A stretch of 64,000 bases of DNA from Pegea sp. RAD2-039 (GCA_034620365.1 JAQGEQ010000071.1:3224001-3288000); one strand, 5' to 3'. Shown: positions 31,401 through 44,400, counted from the first letter of the stretch. Made by a program: numbers and translations. Notes: a model not told the origin generated them from the letters alone.

Positions 31401-33737
31401 TTTTATGTGATTTTTAATATTTTGCATCAACGGTTTACTTTTGCAATTTTCCAAAAATTTATTCTCAGCTGAACTTATAAACGAATTATTAAAATATTTT
31501 TAAATATAATATCAAAGCTATAATCAAGGAATTAAAAAGTTGAATAATATTATCAGCTTTATACTGATTTGGTGACCTTTGTAACCAGCCTTTTATGTTG
31601 AAAACCTAAATCAATCTTTGCTAACTTTTTGTAATAAACAAATGTCAAAATGTGATTGGAATTTGGAAAAGATTTTACAAGTACCTAGACACAATAAGAC
31701 ACAATACATGTTGTAGTGACGGAAGTATTTCACTTTTGTTATAAATTAACTCCATAACTGCAGTAGTTTGAGATAAAAGGCAACTTGCCGACTTCAGCTA
31801 GAGATGTCGTTAATAACACGTTTCGTCAACAGTGCTACAAAAGAAAACCACGTGACTACTGATTTGTACATGATTGGTTACTGAATCATATTTTACAACA
31901 ATTTCTGAAGCTCTTTCACACAAAGTTCCCTTTTTCTTTTTATTTTGAATAGATTTTTTGTTTAATAAAACTCTGCACTCTTTTGAACCAACCGCTTGTA
32001 GTTTAGTTTGTTGCAAAAAGTCGATTATTTTCTTTGTTTTTGAATAGTTCTATTTATCAACTACCGAACAGAAACTTTATAATCACTTTTGCAGATATCA
32101 TTTTGTAAAACTTTAATCAAAGATTAGATTGAAGTTTTAATTCAAACTTTTAGTATTTATTAACTGAATTATTAAATTAAACTCGATTCACAAACAGAGG
32201 GACGAGAAAAGGCTTTCATACATTCCGTGATGTCAGCAACAATAGCATATGAAGTTACAAAGTCTTGTACTAATGGGGATCTTCCAGAAGAGTGTGAATG
32301 TGCATCATTTGAAAAAAAAGATCCAGAACAGGTTTCTTATATTCATTTGTGCTTGTAAGTAGTTAGTACTTCAACATACAATTCCTATTGAAGCTTATGA
32401 TGATGATATTTTAGTAAAAGTTTCAATTAATCGATTTAATTTTTAAAGATTTTCAGAACTTGGAATTATAAAAATAACTATTTAAAAAACCCTTAAAACA
32501 AAAAAATGTTATTTTGAATTTAAATTTAATATAAAATTCGAAAGAATAGATCCACTGATGAATTATGCTTATGGCTGCAACAGCATTATTGAAATGTATA
32601 ATTTGAAGTAAGAATTTTTTGAAAATAATCATTAAAATGTCCTGCTTGGTGGCGAAGCGGTTACTACACCTAGCTACAAGGTACATCTAGCTAGGAAGTA
32701 CCGGGTTCGACCCCAGGTGGAGACATATAAAACTCCTGAGAAAAAACTATAAAAAACTCCTGAGAATGTGTGTTAGTGAGATGTGCTCTCTTTAGGCACC
32801 CTCCTTCGCATTTATATATATAAAATAAAAATAAGATAAAATTATGTGATTTTTCATCCTTAAAGAGGAGACAAGGATGCTACGTTTGCCTTTTGATAGC
32901 TCCCCATAAAACGATCCTCTGAGATCCGCCCGTTTTCCATCCGACAGACATGTCAGACCAGCGAGCCCTTTACATACTGTACATTGTAGTCAGACCAACG
33001 CGCTTTAAGACTTTCTCGGTTGAAATAAACAAAAAATATAAATAAATATTCTAATAATAATTATTAAAAAGTAGTTTTTGTTTCAGAAAGAGTTTCAGTG
33101 GCGCGGATGTTCAGATGATATTATGTTCGGAATCGAAGTTGTAAGATCATTTATTGATGATAGCATTAGACCAAAGTCTTTGCGGCAAATGATGCAGCTT
33201 CATAATAGTATCGTCAGTCAAAAGGTAATTCACTTTACAGCTGGTTGAGTATTTCAAACAGAACTCTTACAGATGTTGATGAACGCAACCGTCAAGCAGT
33301 GTAAGTGTCACGGTCTATCTGGAACCTGTTCTCAGCATATCTGTTGGAAAGCAATGCCTTCACGCACAGAAATAGGATTTAAATTGAAGGATATGTACGA
33401 AAAATCAATTCGAGTTAAGAAAAATAGAAATGGAAAGAAATTGAAAGCAGTGGATAACTCAGATAGAAATAAAGTAGAACATTCGTTGGTGTATGAAAGT
33501 GAAAGTGTGAACTTTTGTGAGCGAAATCTTAAAAAAGGTTCTTACGGAACACATGGAAGAGTTTGTAATGCAACAGATCACACAAGTAAGTTTGGATGTA
33601 ATATAATGTGCTGTAATAGAGGGTTTTATACTAGAAGTAGACTTGCAGAAAGCTCTTGTAATTGTAGTTTTACTTGGTGTTGTAAAGTTGAATGCGAAAA
33701 ATGCTTATCAGGAGTAACTGAATCATTCTGTAGATGA
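28485..33737 (+). CDS. WNT: Wnt family secreted ligand (complete, 6 exons)
   Basis: Secreted lipid-modified signal for Frizzled receptors. Exons 28485-28573, 29949-30113, 30731-30804, 32198-32331, 33087-33224 and 33273-33737 join in phase to 354 residues, which is normal Wnt length. The first exon encodes a hydrophobic signal peptide ending before TWW. Next come RRFCRSHPTIM, HWNCS, REKAFIHSVMSATIAYEVTKSC, WRGCSDDI.FG, LHNS and the hallmark KCHGLSGTC. Ser216 of that motif is the expected Porcupine palmitoleoylation site. The C-terminal cysteine-rich part is typical: GTHGRVCN, CNIMCCNRGFYTR, CNCSFTWCCKVECEKC and a final FCR. N-glycosylation sequons are visible (NCS, NAT). A splice acceptor lies only 5 nt before the ATG. 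The subfamily is not settled; Wnt4-like spacing was considered. An AATAAA is at 33917-33922. Confidence 0.95.
28842..28938 (+). other. Coding-like segment inside Wnt intron 1
   Basis: An acceptor-like TTTTTAG is followed by about 32 open codons (DKCINLLKRLSNI... in part) and a weak donor-like GTTATA; the frame stays open to 29046. The helical Leu pattern slightly recalls TFIIS-N/LEDGF-type helical bundles, but this is weak. It cannot belong to the Wnt protein, because exon 1 joins exon 2 in phase to give a normal Wnt start. It could be an exon of a nested gene, a relic, or chance. Confidence 0.25.
29480..29800. promoter_or_regulatory. GC-richer candidate regulatory island in Wnt intron 1
   Basis: About 320 bp just upstream of Wnt exon 2, visibly richer in G/C and CpG than the surrounding intron. 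It contains a perfect TGACGTCA (29611-29618), a CCAAT (around 29601) and G-rich motifs. No exon fits. An intronic enhancer or alternative promoter is possible, by inference only. Confidence 0.25.
32637..32790 (+). repeat. tRNA-derived SINE-like element in Wnt intron 4
   Basis: Pol III internal promoter boxes are clear: an A-box-like TGGCGAAGCGG at 32650-32660 and a B box GGTTCGACCCC at 32704-32714. Between them an 8-bp perfect inverted repeat, CCTAGCTA (32669-32676) and TAGCTAGG (32688-32695), could form an arm. The ends do not pair as a tRNA acceptor stem, and an AACTCCTGAGAA motif is repeated twice downstream, so this is a tRNA-derived repeat and not a tRNA gene. Confidence 0.6.
32870..33015. 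repeat. GC-richer unclassified segment in Wnt intron 4
   Basis: A GC-richer stretch directly after the SINE-like element and an AT-rich spacer. It contains two related pieces, CAGACCAGCGAGCC and CAGACCAACGCGC, about 50 bp apart. It is probably the tail of a composite repeat. No coding potential is seen. Confidence 0.3.
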
Positions 33738-35334
33738 CATATACTATATTTTGAATATATCTCTGAAAATTTTGTTCAAAAAAGTTTACATAATCAGCTG
33801 AAATTGGAAAAAAGTACAAAAAAGGAACTCAACAAATGGATAATAAAAATTTGATAAAATATCAAGTGAAAATTGTATGATTAAAATCTTTGTGATGGTG
33901 ATAAGTTTAGCGAAACAATAAAATCGTTTCATTTCTTTTCTGTGTTAGTTTCAATGTAATACTTTTTCATACAAACCTTCAATAGTATGAAAATACTTGG
34001 AAAAATATTGAATACAAATATAAAGCAAAATAGAAGCTTCTGTTTTAATGGAATAACTTAAGTTTTTAGAATTTACCCCAAAACATAATTAACATGAAAT
34101 TTGACTTGAGCTTGTGTTATATAATAAAGAAATATATCTTTTATTTTTTTTTGTATTTCTGGTTATCAGCAGGCTTATGAAAAAAAATTGATTGAAAAAT
34201 ATTTTAATTTAAAATATTAATTTGAAATACAAGTTGTTTGAAATTCTTTGATGAATAAAAAGTCTATCAAAATAATTTATTAGTCTCATTACAAGCTAGA
34301 TCTGTAAACGTCTACAACAAACAAAGCCTTTATATATGAAAAGTTTTCTGGTAGAAATATTTCTGTTAGTTATACATACAAAGCTTGCGCTTGGTGGTCA
34401 AATGTGCTTAGAAATCACCTGCTTCTACCAGCTCATAGCAAATAGTGGCTTTCATAGAAACAATTTTGAAATGTGAGAAGAGAAATATAAGAATTGTTAT
34501 AAATAACTTTTTTTACTGATTTTCTTTTACAGGCTAACACTATTAGTTCGGTTGTTGTTAAATATTATGCAAACTTTATCTGAAAATAACTTATAATTAT
34601 CAAAATAACAGCTTTTTATCAGTAATTATCCTGAGATTGCATTTGTTGAGAATGTGAGAAAGAAGGATATTTTAAATGGACTTCAAACAAACTTTATGAA
34701 GTTTTGCAAACGAAAAATGATAAGAGTCAGAATTTTTCAAATATCTTTTAAGTAAATAAAGGATAAGGTTAATTTTTGAATTGATTGTCTTATAACCACA
34801 AATATGATATATCAAAAGTGATTGACAGAATTTATTAAGAAAAACCTACAAAGGTAGGTATTAGAGTAAATGGTCGAATTTATCAAGTTTATTAGAAGAA
34901 AATCTAGTCTTCATTACTTTAAAGAAAAATTTAAGTAATAAAGGCTAATTTATAAGAGTTACCATATAGTTTACGAAATATTTTGCGAGTAAAACCATAA
35001 CTGAAGTAATTACTAATGATTAGATACAAATGTTTCTTTAAAACTTCTGAAATATCCAAATAGATTAACAAATTAAAGGTTGTGATTTTTCTCCAAACTT
35101 AAAACGATTTAATCCAAACCAAAGTATAGTTAATGTAAAAGCTCTTGGAGTATCAATAAGAGAATTACATCATAGAGAAGTCTCTCTTTTAACTCTTGTC
35201 GAGTTTGTATTCATCAATTTTGTTGAAGAAAACGAAGTATCAAAATCTGTAAAAGATTTAATCAATGAAATAACAATAATGAAGTTCTTAGAAATCTTTA
35301 ATTATCTTATTTTATATCAAATTAATCATCAACT
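33738..35334. other. Intergenic region between Wnt and the adhesion GPCR
   Basis: The two genes converge here. The sequence is AT-rich with the Wnt 3' UTR at its left. Some stretches around 34550-35300 have short open runs, but none gives a recognisable protein. Confidence 0.5.
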
Positions 35335-38300
35335 TCAAAACTTATGAATGCTTGATAACGTTTTGAATATGTAATGAGTTTGGTAAGCACCTTTTTTATA
35401 ATAACTACGAGTTCTCTTTGTTTGTGAGCAACAGGATAAGTAATTGGAAAATCGCTGAATCATCTTTAAAAATCTTCCATTATAGTTCTTAGTTCTTCCA
35501 ACAAATATCCAAAACAACAAAACTCCTAATGAACAAAATTCATCTTTTTACTTTAAAGTAATCTTCATAAGAAACATCAATAAACTAACCCAAAAATGAA
35601 TTAACAATAGTATGAAAATAAGTAAAGAACGTCCTCGCTATTTCTGATGAACTTGTAAATGAGATAAGAAGTCCCAAGAACCAAGTTGCTCCCGAACTTA
35701 AAAAGAAGGTGAAGGCGTAGAAGGCTTGGCTCGTTTCCATATTTTGTTTCTGTAGCAGTCAGAGTATTCGAATTTGTATTCGAGTTTTATTTCAACTTAC
35801 CTTGTTAACATTCTTTCCACTTCTAAATAGTCGTCTGATAATGACCAGGAACATACAAAAGTTTAGTGATAAGATTATTGAAAAAACTATTGTGATATAA
35901 AACATGATTTTTGATGGATGAATCCAACAGCTGTTGAAATAAAAAGCTAAAACTGAAACAAAGTTCTTTTAGAGTCTACAAAAACAGTTTTTGGTATTTT
36001 GGAGAATAGATTTTGTTGTAAATCTGATACAGGCTACTTAAATGCTTCTTGTGCTATATCTTAGTGACATATTTCATCAAAATTGACTGCTAGAACATTT
36101 ATATTTACAAAATGAAAGACTTTTGAGCGTTATTCGCTTCATTCATGTTAAAATGCTTGGTGCAGGAGTGACTTTTGCATCTGCATAAATATTCTTGAAA
36201 ATATATTTTAAATCTAAATGTAATTTTTCATCTATTTTATGTCTAAGAAACTATTTAAACTTGTTGGTGAAAATCAAGTAACTTTCAAAATAAGTTGAAA
36301 ATGTTATTGGAAAATGCTAACTATTTGTAGAAGACGTTACTAATGCAAGTCAGAGAAATAAACAAATAAACAAAATATTGTTTTTTGCAAACGAAGATGA
36401 GCTAATCAGTTTAATAAAAGTTAAATTTAATAAATGTCACATTAAATCGTTGACAATAAATTATAATTTTGATATGATCAAACAATACCAAAAAATTATT
36501 CAACAAACTGAAAGTTCTAACACTTAAAACTTTAAGCAATCATTTAACAAAATAAAATAACTTACACTGAATCTTTACGATTATACATTTCATTTTCAGT
36601 CATATAAGCTAGAAACACTGTGGTACCAGGAACAAACCACCCAATGATAATAGATAATGACGCAAATTTTAATTTTGTTAGTGAAAAGTTTGCTACCATT
36701 GGCTGAAATAAAAGATTTTTAAAAACAATTCAATTATTTGAACAAGCTTATAGAAGTTACTTACAAAAACAACCGATAAAAATATGTAAATTGTATCACA
36801 AGTAATCCAGGTAAAGACAGAAAACAAAGTTAAATGTAAAAGCGGTGCCAAGTATTTGCAAGCTTCTGTACTTGTGTAGATTAATTCACTGATTACAGAG
36901 AGAAGATTAAGAGCAAACATAGCGATTGTAAGATTAATAATTGAGAACGCTCTATAGAATTGCTTTCCTTTGTATAGATTTCTATAAATAAAAGTTTGAA
37001 ATTTTAGTAAGTAATGTAAAGAATTATACAAATATTGTAATTTCGAAAACTATTTTGGATATAAAAGCAGCTACTTCGTTTCTTAGAAATTTTATTAATA
37101 AATTGATAAATAAGTAGAAAAAAGAATTAATTAGATTTTGTTGAACATTTTACCCTTCTATAACAGAAATAGTTAGAAGTTGACATATGATAGAACTCAA
37201 GCATCCAATCACAGTAATCCATTTCAGAGGTTTACTTTGCACCAAATCATTTTGTGGATCAGCAGAAAGAGCCTGGCAAAAATATCTCAGATAAAGTTAA
37301 AATTTTTGAACAAATTTTAAGGAATAGTAATATTAAAGTTATTTACTTTACTGTGGTTACTAGCAACAAAAGCATACTAGTTGTCTCTAAGACAAGTGCT
37401 TTCTTGGCTTCATGTTGATAGCCGAAAGATTTTACAAATTAAATAAATTCTTATATGTTTCAGTTAATTTTATACAACAAAAACAATTTTTCGTTAAAAA
37501 ATTTGATTAAATTGTTTTGAAAACTTTCTTGATAACAATTTTGTTGATAAAATTTCCTTATTAATTGAAAAGTATAAAAAAATATTAAGCAAAGAACTTC
37601 TTCAGAAGATTTGTTATTTGAAACTATTTAACAGAAAATTATAAAATATTTTTATATTATCTAGTGAAAGAACTTTGGGTGTTTAGATTTCAACCTACCA
37701 GAAGAAGTAATCATTTTTTTAACCTAATTGAAATAGTAATTGAAGTTAAATAGATAGAATGTTAAAAGGTTAATAACAACTTTTGGATTTTACAAAAAAA
37801 ACTGCAAAGTTTGTGAGATGATTTGAATGGCAGATAATATGAGTTTCTGATGAATTCAAAACTTTCATTCCTTCTGTTGACCAAAATCCTTCACTATTAT
37901 TGTTTTTCTTCACCCAAAATGCACAAAACGCCTTGTACCCAGTCTCAACGTTTTTCTACAAATACAAAGTACTAAAAGCTAGTTCAGTAAAGTTTTTTTT
38001 AAATCTATGAATAACTAAGCATTGAGAGTCCTAGAAACTTATTTATAATAATTTAACTTTGAGTATAAGTCATTAACTAGTCCATAATCTGAATAAAATC
38101 GGTTTTCTTCAACTTAAAAAGTACTAAATAGTTTGAAGATAATTTTTGAATGCTATCGCAGATTTGTTAATATTATAATCTCTTCATTAATTGGTTTAAT
38201 CTTAAGAGACAAAAGTTTTATTACAACAAATCAAATTTGTTCTTAAAAACTCATCCAATCATGTATCACACCTGAACTCATTAAATTACAAGTTATGTAT

Positions 38301-41300
38301 TTTTTTTCACCTGATCAATAGGAAATTTCAATTTTACTTCTAAATCGGAACTTTCCATCTCATGTATTTCCAATTGGATAATTGTTTGTGATGCTGAAAT
38401 GACTGTTTGAGAAGAATTTTCATCTTTTAAGATGATTTTAATTTCTTCAGGATGACCAGGCTCTTCTACATTTTTTATCACTTTGGCAACTACTCTTGGA
38501 ACTTTAGCAAAATAAAATTTGTAGTCAAAGTATATACTGATATAATTAGAGACACTAAATTGTGAAATGTCAACGTTTATTTAATCTGTTTGTTTATTTA
38601 ACTTCGCTCACTTACTTGCAGAGAAAGTTTTCTTTTTGTTAAAACTTAGCTGTATAGAAGCTTCAGATTTTTCTTCGTTTGTTGTTTTAGAAGAGTCAAC
38701 ATCTAATTTAGTATTATTTGTTGTGTCATCATTTTGAACAGTGAAAGTAAAACTGAAGTTATTTTCTAAACAAACAATAAAAAGTAAGAAAAGGAATTTT
38801 GTTTTTAAGCTTTAATCAGTATAAAGGCGTTGAAAAGAACAAGAGTTTGGCGACGAGATAGAAGAGTAGTTAAGTCAATTGGCTGCTAATATATTGTGTT
38901 TTGCACGCGTGGATTAGAACCCCATCACGTCATCAGAGACGCAAAATTCTACGCTACATAATACCAAAAAATTTACGTTCAATGTACTTTCCCAACAGGA
39001 TAGAGCTTTTGGTCACTTCGGGACAAGAAAAGACTAACGGAGTCGATTTAACCTCGATGTCAATGTTCTAGATCACTGTGCCATGTCACCGAGCATCAAA
39101 CCTAAGGAGTGGATTGGTTTACCTCAAAACCCCTTGCGTGGGCAGAAAGGAATTAATATGGATGTCAACTTCCTTCTATCTAGCCTACGAAACTCAGCTC
39201 AAAACATAATAGTTGAGTTTAGACCCATTTTTGTTTATAGTCTTGAGGTAATTATTTGGTAACGTATTTGGTATGTTTGATTTTGTACAAAGCTAGACTT
39301 GTTGTAAATCTGTCAGGGTACAAATCTTAAGTCTTTTAACACATTTTTATCAAATGGATATTAATAAAAGAGCATAAAATAAATCAAACTATTATGGAAA
39401 TAGTTGAATAAAAAATATTCTAAGGCTATTAAGTGGTTTTAATTGTAATTAAAATGAATTTAAATTTAAATATAAATATTTTTGGCTTCATTCTATAAGC
39501 TTGATTTACATAATTAGTGTAAGAAGCTTAACTTACTCTGAGTATCTAGAAAAACCACCTTATGGACTTCCTTTGCAATAGATTTACTCTCTGTTTCAAG
39601 TTCAAAGTTAAATCGATTCATGAAAACCGTTTTAATCCTTAGAAGACTGCCGTTGAAAAGAGTTTATATTTAATTACAAAAAATCAAACTTGTTGTTTTG
39701 AGTACTTTTTCACAAAAATAGTATTAATAGACTAATCCTACTATTAAATTTTATTCAGTTTATTTTTCAACAAAAGTAGTCAGTTACTTACACTTCATTG
39801 TTTGAATCTGATAAAATATTTGAAAATGTTGTTGAAATTTTATCTATGGCCTAAAAAATATATAAACTTTAGCAGCAGGATTAGTTTTATCATTAAATTA
39901 AATTTGAATAAATTCTTAAGGAAACTTACAAAATTGTCGCAAATATATTCAATTTCTTGTAAGAGTTGATCAAAAAATAATAATTTTGAATCATCACTGA
40001 TATTTGCAATAAATACTTTTACTATTCGATGATTGATCTCTTCATAATTATCACATAAAATACCCGTCAGAAAACCATTCTTATAGAAGTTCTGTTCAAA
40101 CAAATTTTATAATTTAAAAAAAACAAAATGTGACAAATATTTTGTACTAACCAACATGTCTTCAGTACAGTTGGCACCGATAAGTTGTTCGTTACAATTT
40201 GTAAGAGTTTTAAACAACACTGAAAATATATTAATTTTTATTATGTTTAAATAAACTAAAGTACAGAAAGTTCCAAATCACATTTTTTAGAGTCTTACCT
40301 ATTTTGTTTTGGGTTTGTTTTAAGTACAGCCTCGTGAAGTTTGGCAGAAAAAAATATTCTTTGCTTTGTGTAACCATAAAAAATTCCATTCTGTTACAGT
40401 TGCATTATATATTTTTTTTCTTTTAAATGTATAATTGCTTAATTTTCAAAGTAATTAAAAATTATTAGCATAACTAATTTAATATAACAAACCATTTAAC
40501 GAATTTTCTTTAACTTAAGATAGTTAATTTTATATGTTAATTATTATTAGTTTTTTGAAATCTTTTTACTGTAACTATCCTATTTCTGGGTAAGAAATTG
40601 TTCACTTACAATATTGCATTATTCACACTATACGTATAGCTCCACCTTTTTAACATCCTGTAAACTTTGTATGGACTGAACTGTAAAAATTGATTTCCTT
40701 TATAATAAACTTGTAATAAAATGATAAAACTAACAATTAAATCATATTTAGTGCAAACATTTGAAACAGAGCTGATATAAGATTTAGTTTTTTTTTATCT
40801 TGTTTGAAAGCAGATATCAAAATTACAATTTTTACCTCAATTAAGTAAATATAAATTTTGCTATTATGTTTCTTTGAAAAAGAGCTAAGAATTTTCCATA
40901 ACGATATTCAGAAAGCAAAGTTCTCATTTGATAACATAAACATAAAAATATTTGATAACTAAAATTATTATTTAGGTAGTATAAAAAGTAAACAAAAACT
41001 TTCAACAAATTACTGTAGAATTAAAGATGACTGAATTATGAGCCTTAAGAACTTTGAAAGCTGCAGTTCGAATGTAGAAATCAGTAAAGAATTGTATAGG
41101 ATTGTTCTTCTTACAAACGAACAAATAGTGTATGAGCTTATTTCTTTTCAATTCATCTTGGCAGGTAGCATCTTGTGAAAAATTCTACACGATAAATTAG
41201 TCTACATAAAAATGTTGAAAAACATTTCGATTTATTTATTGTGTTTTTTATTTTAAATCTCTACATTTCAAAGAGTAATGACAAATATCATTAAATTTCA

Positions 41301-42216
41301 TTTATCATAGTTATTTACAAACCTTAATTTCACAATGCTGGTAGCTTTTATCTTTTCTATTTTCATAATCTTCTTTACGAATGATTTCATAAAGATGATT
41401 TGTTGTATGACAGAATTCTTCTTTTGTTGCAGTTTTAAAGCACCAATCAATATATTTCAAAAATTTTATTAGTCTAAATCATCCACATATTACTCAATTA
41501 GCAATATTTTGAAAAAGTAAATTAAAGAACGAAAAAATCAACCTACTTTGTAAGCTTCATCATTTTCTCAGTCTCATCAAAACTAATACTCGACTAAAAA
41601 GTTGCAAATATCTTTTAGGTTGTATAGAAAAAGTAGGTTTTTAGTCAGAAACTAAAAAAAAATTACTTAAATATAGTAGAACTATTTGAAACGTTTAAAA
41701 TTTTGTGATAAATTTGTCAAATAAAATTTGATATGCTTAACTAACCACCCCATCTGGAAATACTGATAATATCTGTGTAAGTAGTTTAAGCTTGATCAGA
41801 TTGCTGTTGATGTGTTTCCATATGTATTCAAGTAAATGAGCAGCTTTTTCGTTACGATTCCATGCTTTGATATAATGAAGCAACGGAATAAAATCTTTTT
41901 GTTCAATAATTTGCTGTAAAATCAAATTGTTATTTACATGATTATAATTATTAAGTTTGCTATCAGAAAGACTTGGAAACGCCATATTAATTATTTAAAA
42001 TAATTTTTACCTTTTTCATTTCTTCACACTGTACAACTGATTTAATCTTCAAATTACTTCTACTGAATTGTAAGCAAGAAAACTCTGTGGAAGGCTTCAC
42101 TCCATCACACACTAAAAATCAATTACTTTTTTAATACTTTATTAATTTATTTTAGCTTTCTACTCACTTAATGATAAACTTAAGCAATAGACAAAAGTTA
42201 AGAGCTTGAAGCCCAT
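35335..42216 (-). CDS. Adhesion G-protein-coupled receptor
   Basis: Cell-surface receptor with a GAIN/GPS autoproteolysis module and seven membrane segments. The start ATG (complement of 42214-42216) begins a signal peptide, MGFKLLTFVYCLSLSL. The following small exons (about 42010-42110, 41737-41905, 39840-40103 and others) encode an extracellular region with no domain I recognise. A GAIN-like part includes 38293-38481. The GPS exon, 37794-37955, reads ..FCAFW....W...HIICHSNHLTNFAVFF, with the HL/T cleavage site. TM1 is in about 37150-37270, TM2-3 in about 36710-36980, TM4 near 36590-36705, TM5 near 35800-35940, TM6-7 in about 35600-35740, and TM7 end plus the Lys/Arg-rich tail in 35335-35526. 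The GPS lacks two of its four cysteines. Several ectodomain exon borders are approximate. Confidence 0.85.
38866..38940 (+). repeat. tRNA-like SINE head (plus strand) in a GPCR intron
   Basis: An A-box-like TAGTTAAGTCAATTGG and a B-box-like GGATTAGAACCCC (38911-38923), spaced as in tRNA-derived SINEs. It is GC-richer than the surrounding intron and lies antisense to the host gene. Confidence 0.45.
38990..39230 (-). repeat. tRNA-like SINE (minus strand) in a GPCR intron
   Basis: On the minus strand an A-box-like TGGCACAGTGATC (complement of about 39071-39083) is followed by a B-box-like GAGGTTAAATCGACTC (complement of about 39040-39055). A GC-richer tail runs down to about 38990. It converges on the plus-strand head at 38866-38940. 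It resembles a SINE but is diverged. Confidence 0.45.
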
Positions 42217-43559
42217 ATTTTTGCTTGGCCAACAAAGCAATTTACTATACAACGAAACTGCTTAAAATTTATTGATCTGTACAATGCAACTGAATTGCCA
42301 CTAAAATTTTAAATCATTTAAAAAAATTGACTAATAATTAAATTTTATTCTGACAAATTCTAACTTTTGTCAACTTCTTTATTCATTAAATCATTTAATG
42401 AATCATTGTTAAGTTTCGCTAGCTTACCAAATGTTTTAAAACATCTGCAGAACATTCTAGAAGATGTTTACTAAAACTTTACAAAAACTTGCAAGCAAAA
42501 ATTACTAAGGTACAACTGAATCTAAAACTTTTCAGTTGTTCTTTAATCTAAAAGTTTAAACAAAAAGCATAAGATAAACAAAAATGTTTTGATTACAATC
42601 AAACTGAATATATGTACATTTCATTAACATATTCAAGATTTCTCGAAACTATTAACAGATAAATTTCTTTTGTTTTATAATTTTTATTCTATTTTTATCA
42701 ATTTGTCTTATTTACTTTGAAATTGTCGATAGAAAATTTGTTTTAAACTTTTTTATAAAAACGTTTTTGTGAAGTGATATAAACAAGCTTTTTGTTTAAG
42801 ACAGCTATCATTAAAAATAGTGTCTGATAGATTATACAGTTTTTAATAAAGTTACATAAATAACAAAGTTTTAATACAAAGATACATCTGTAGAGATGTT
42901 TGAATTAAAAAAAAATTTTATGCTGCTAGAATCAATTTCTTAAAAGTATTTATTCAAAAACTTTAAACAAAGTGAAAATATTAATCAAAAATTTATAAAA
43001 TTAAAACAAATATTTACCTTTCAACGAAGAACAAATAGTTATAATTCAAGTAACATACAATCAAATTTTAAAATAGTAACTAAAGAAACTTATCAATTCA
43101 AAATTGAAACTTACATTCTTCTTGTTTCAGTTGAAGACTTTGTTTGTATAGATGCTAAACAAAATTTTAACAATGTCATTAAAGATTGTAAATATTTTTG
43201 ATCTAGACTTTTTTCTTAAGTTTGTTTATCTGAAACATATGGCTATTTAAAATGATATTGCTAAAAAACTAAACAAAATTATAATTTGATAGCACCAGAG
43301 CTTTCATGTTGACAGAATATTCTCTATCTTATTTATTTTTTATTATCGCACAAAATCTTTTGAATATTATTGGATATTATGCTTGATTAAATGAAAATCA
43401 AACCTAAAAAATCAATGATAGATTAGCCTTCAAATACTTTCAAACTTTCTAATGTAGATTGTAAAAAGCTGTAAAAAATTCCTGTGGCATATTTGAATTT
43501 TATAGCAGAAGATTATATAACCGCATACGTAAATGTCATTCTGAGGCATACTTGTTTAT
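42217..43559. other. AT-rich intergenic region upstream of the adhesion GPCR
   Basis: No firm gene. On the minus strand, donor-like ends (around 43020 and 43110) follow short open stretches, which could be 5' untranslated exons of the GPCR gene. This is weak. Confidence 0.3.
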
Positions 43560-44400
43560 AGGCATTTTTTCGAAAGACCTGGACCTCAACTACTAGCCTT
43601 CAAGTCCGGGCCAGCCTCTGGTTTATCCTCATCCGATATTTGAGAGTTCATTTATCTTCTTTTGATCTTCTAAACAAAGATGTGAGTTGCCATCGAAACG
43701 CTTCCTAGTGATCTCTTATTTATAATCTTCTTCTTGCATCCGTCTCATTGAATCATCTACATCCAGTATCTCTGATAAAGATCAGATTAATCCATTAAAA
43801 GGATTTCAAGATCTTCTTCATTATTTTAAATTGATCTTGAAAGAGCTGGAAGATCTGAAGATTAATCTGCTAAAATCTCGAGCACTTATTCACTGCAGGT
43901 GATGCAAATCTTGATCTTGATCTTATAGTGCTGGATGTGGATGACTCAGGTATCTTCTGTTCTATGTTGAATTCTATGGACTGTCTGGACAGTGAAGGCG
44001 GAGTCGATGTCTACTGAAGTTGTTCACATATGGTCAAAAATAAAGTGAGTGTCCACTGACCACTGGACTAAATAATCAGTCTACTTGTCCACTGCAGAAA
44101 CAATATCGTTTGTGTTATCAAATCGTTTTAGAATGAATTAAGTTCGCTGATGTGGAGTCAACATAACAAAAATCAGAAGAATCTATTGAAAAAGATTACG
44201 ATGAGGATGTAAGAGTGTTTGAAGACACGATCTGACAATGCAACAGAAGAAGATGAACTGAAACTAAAGTTTGAAAATTTAATCTTCTCAAAGATAGGAG
44301 GTTCAATGCGGATAATATGGCTTTTGCAGCAAATGTCATTAAAGGTTACATCACCTGTCATGACATCACAATTGATGAAATCACGACTGATAAAATAGTT
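43560..44400 (+). other. GC-richer segment with coding-like fragments, unassigned
   Basis: Clearly less AT-rich than its surroundings. On the plus strand there is an open run of about 60 codons at about 43725-43910 (Ser/Leu/Lys-rich). An acidic run of about 42 codons overlaps its end in another frame (about 43890-44016, with DLDLIVLDVDDS and MDCLDSEGG, then a stop). Further short runs lie at 44225-44415. The frames do not join cleanly, so this may be a decayed gene, a small gene with unseen splicing, or a repeat. I recognise no family. Confidence 0.3.

Noticed and set aside
32641-32725. A tRNA gene (Ser/Leu type with long arm)
   Set aside because: A and B boxes are good, but the ends do not form an acceptor stem and the flanks look like a repeat, so I call it SINE-like.
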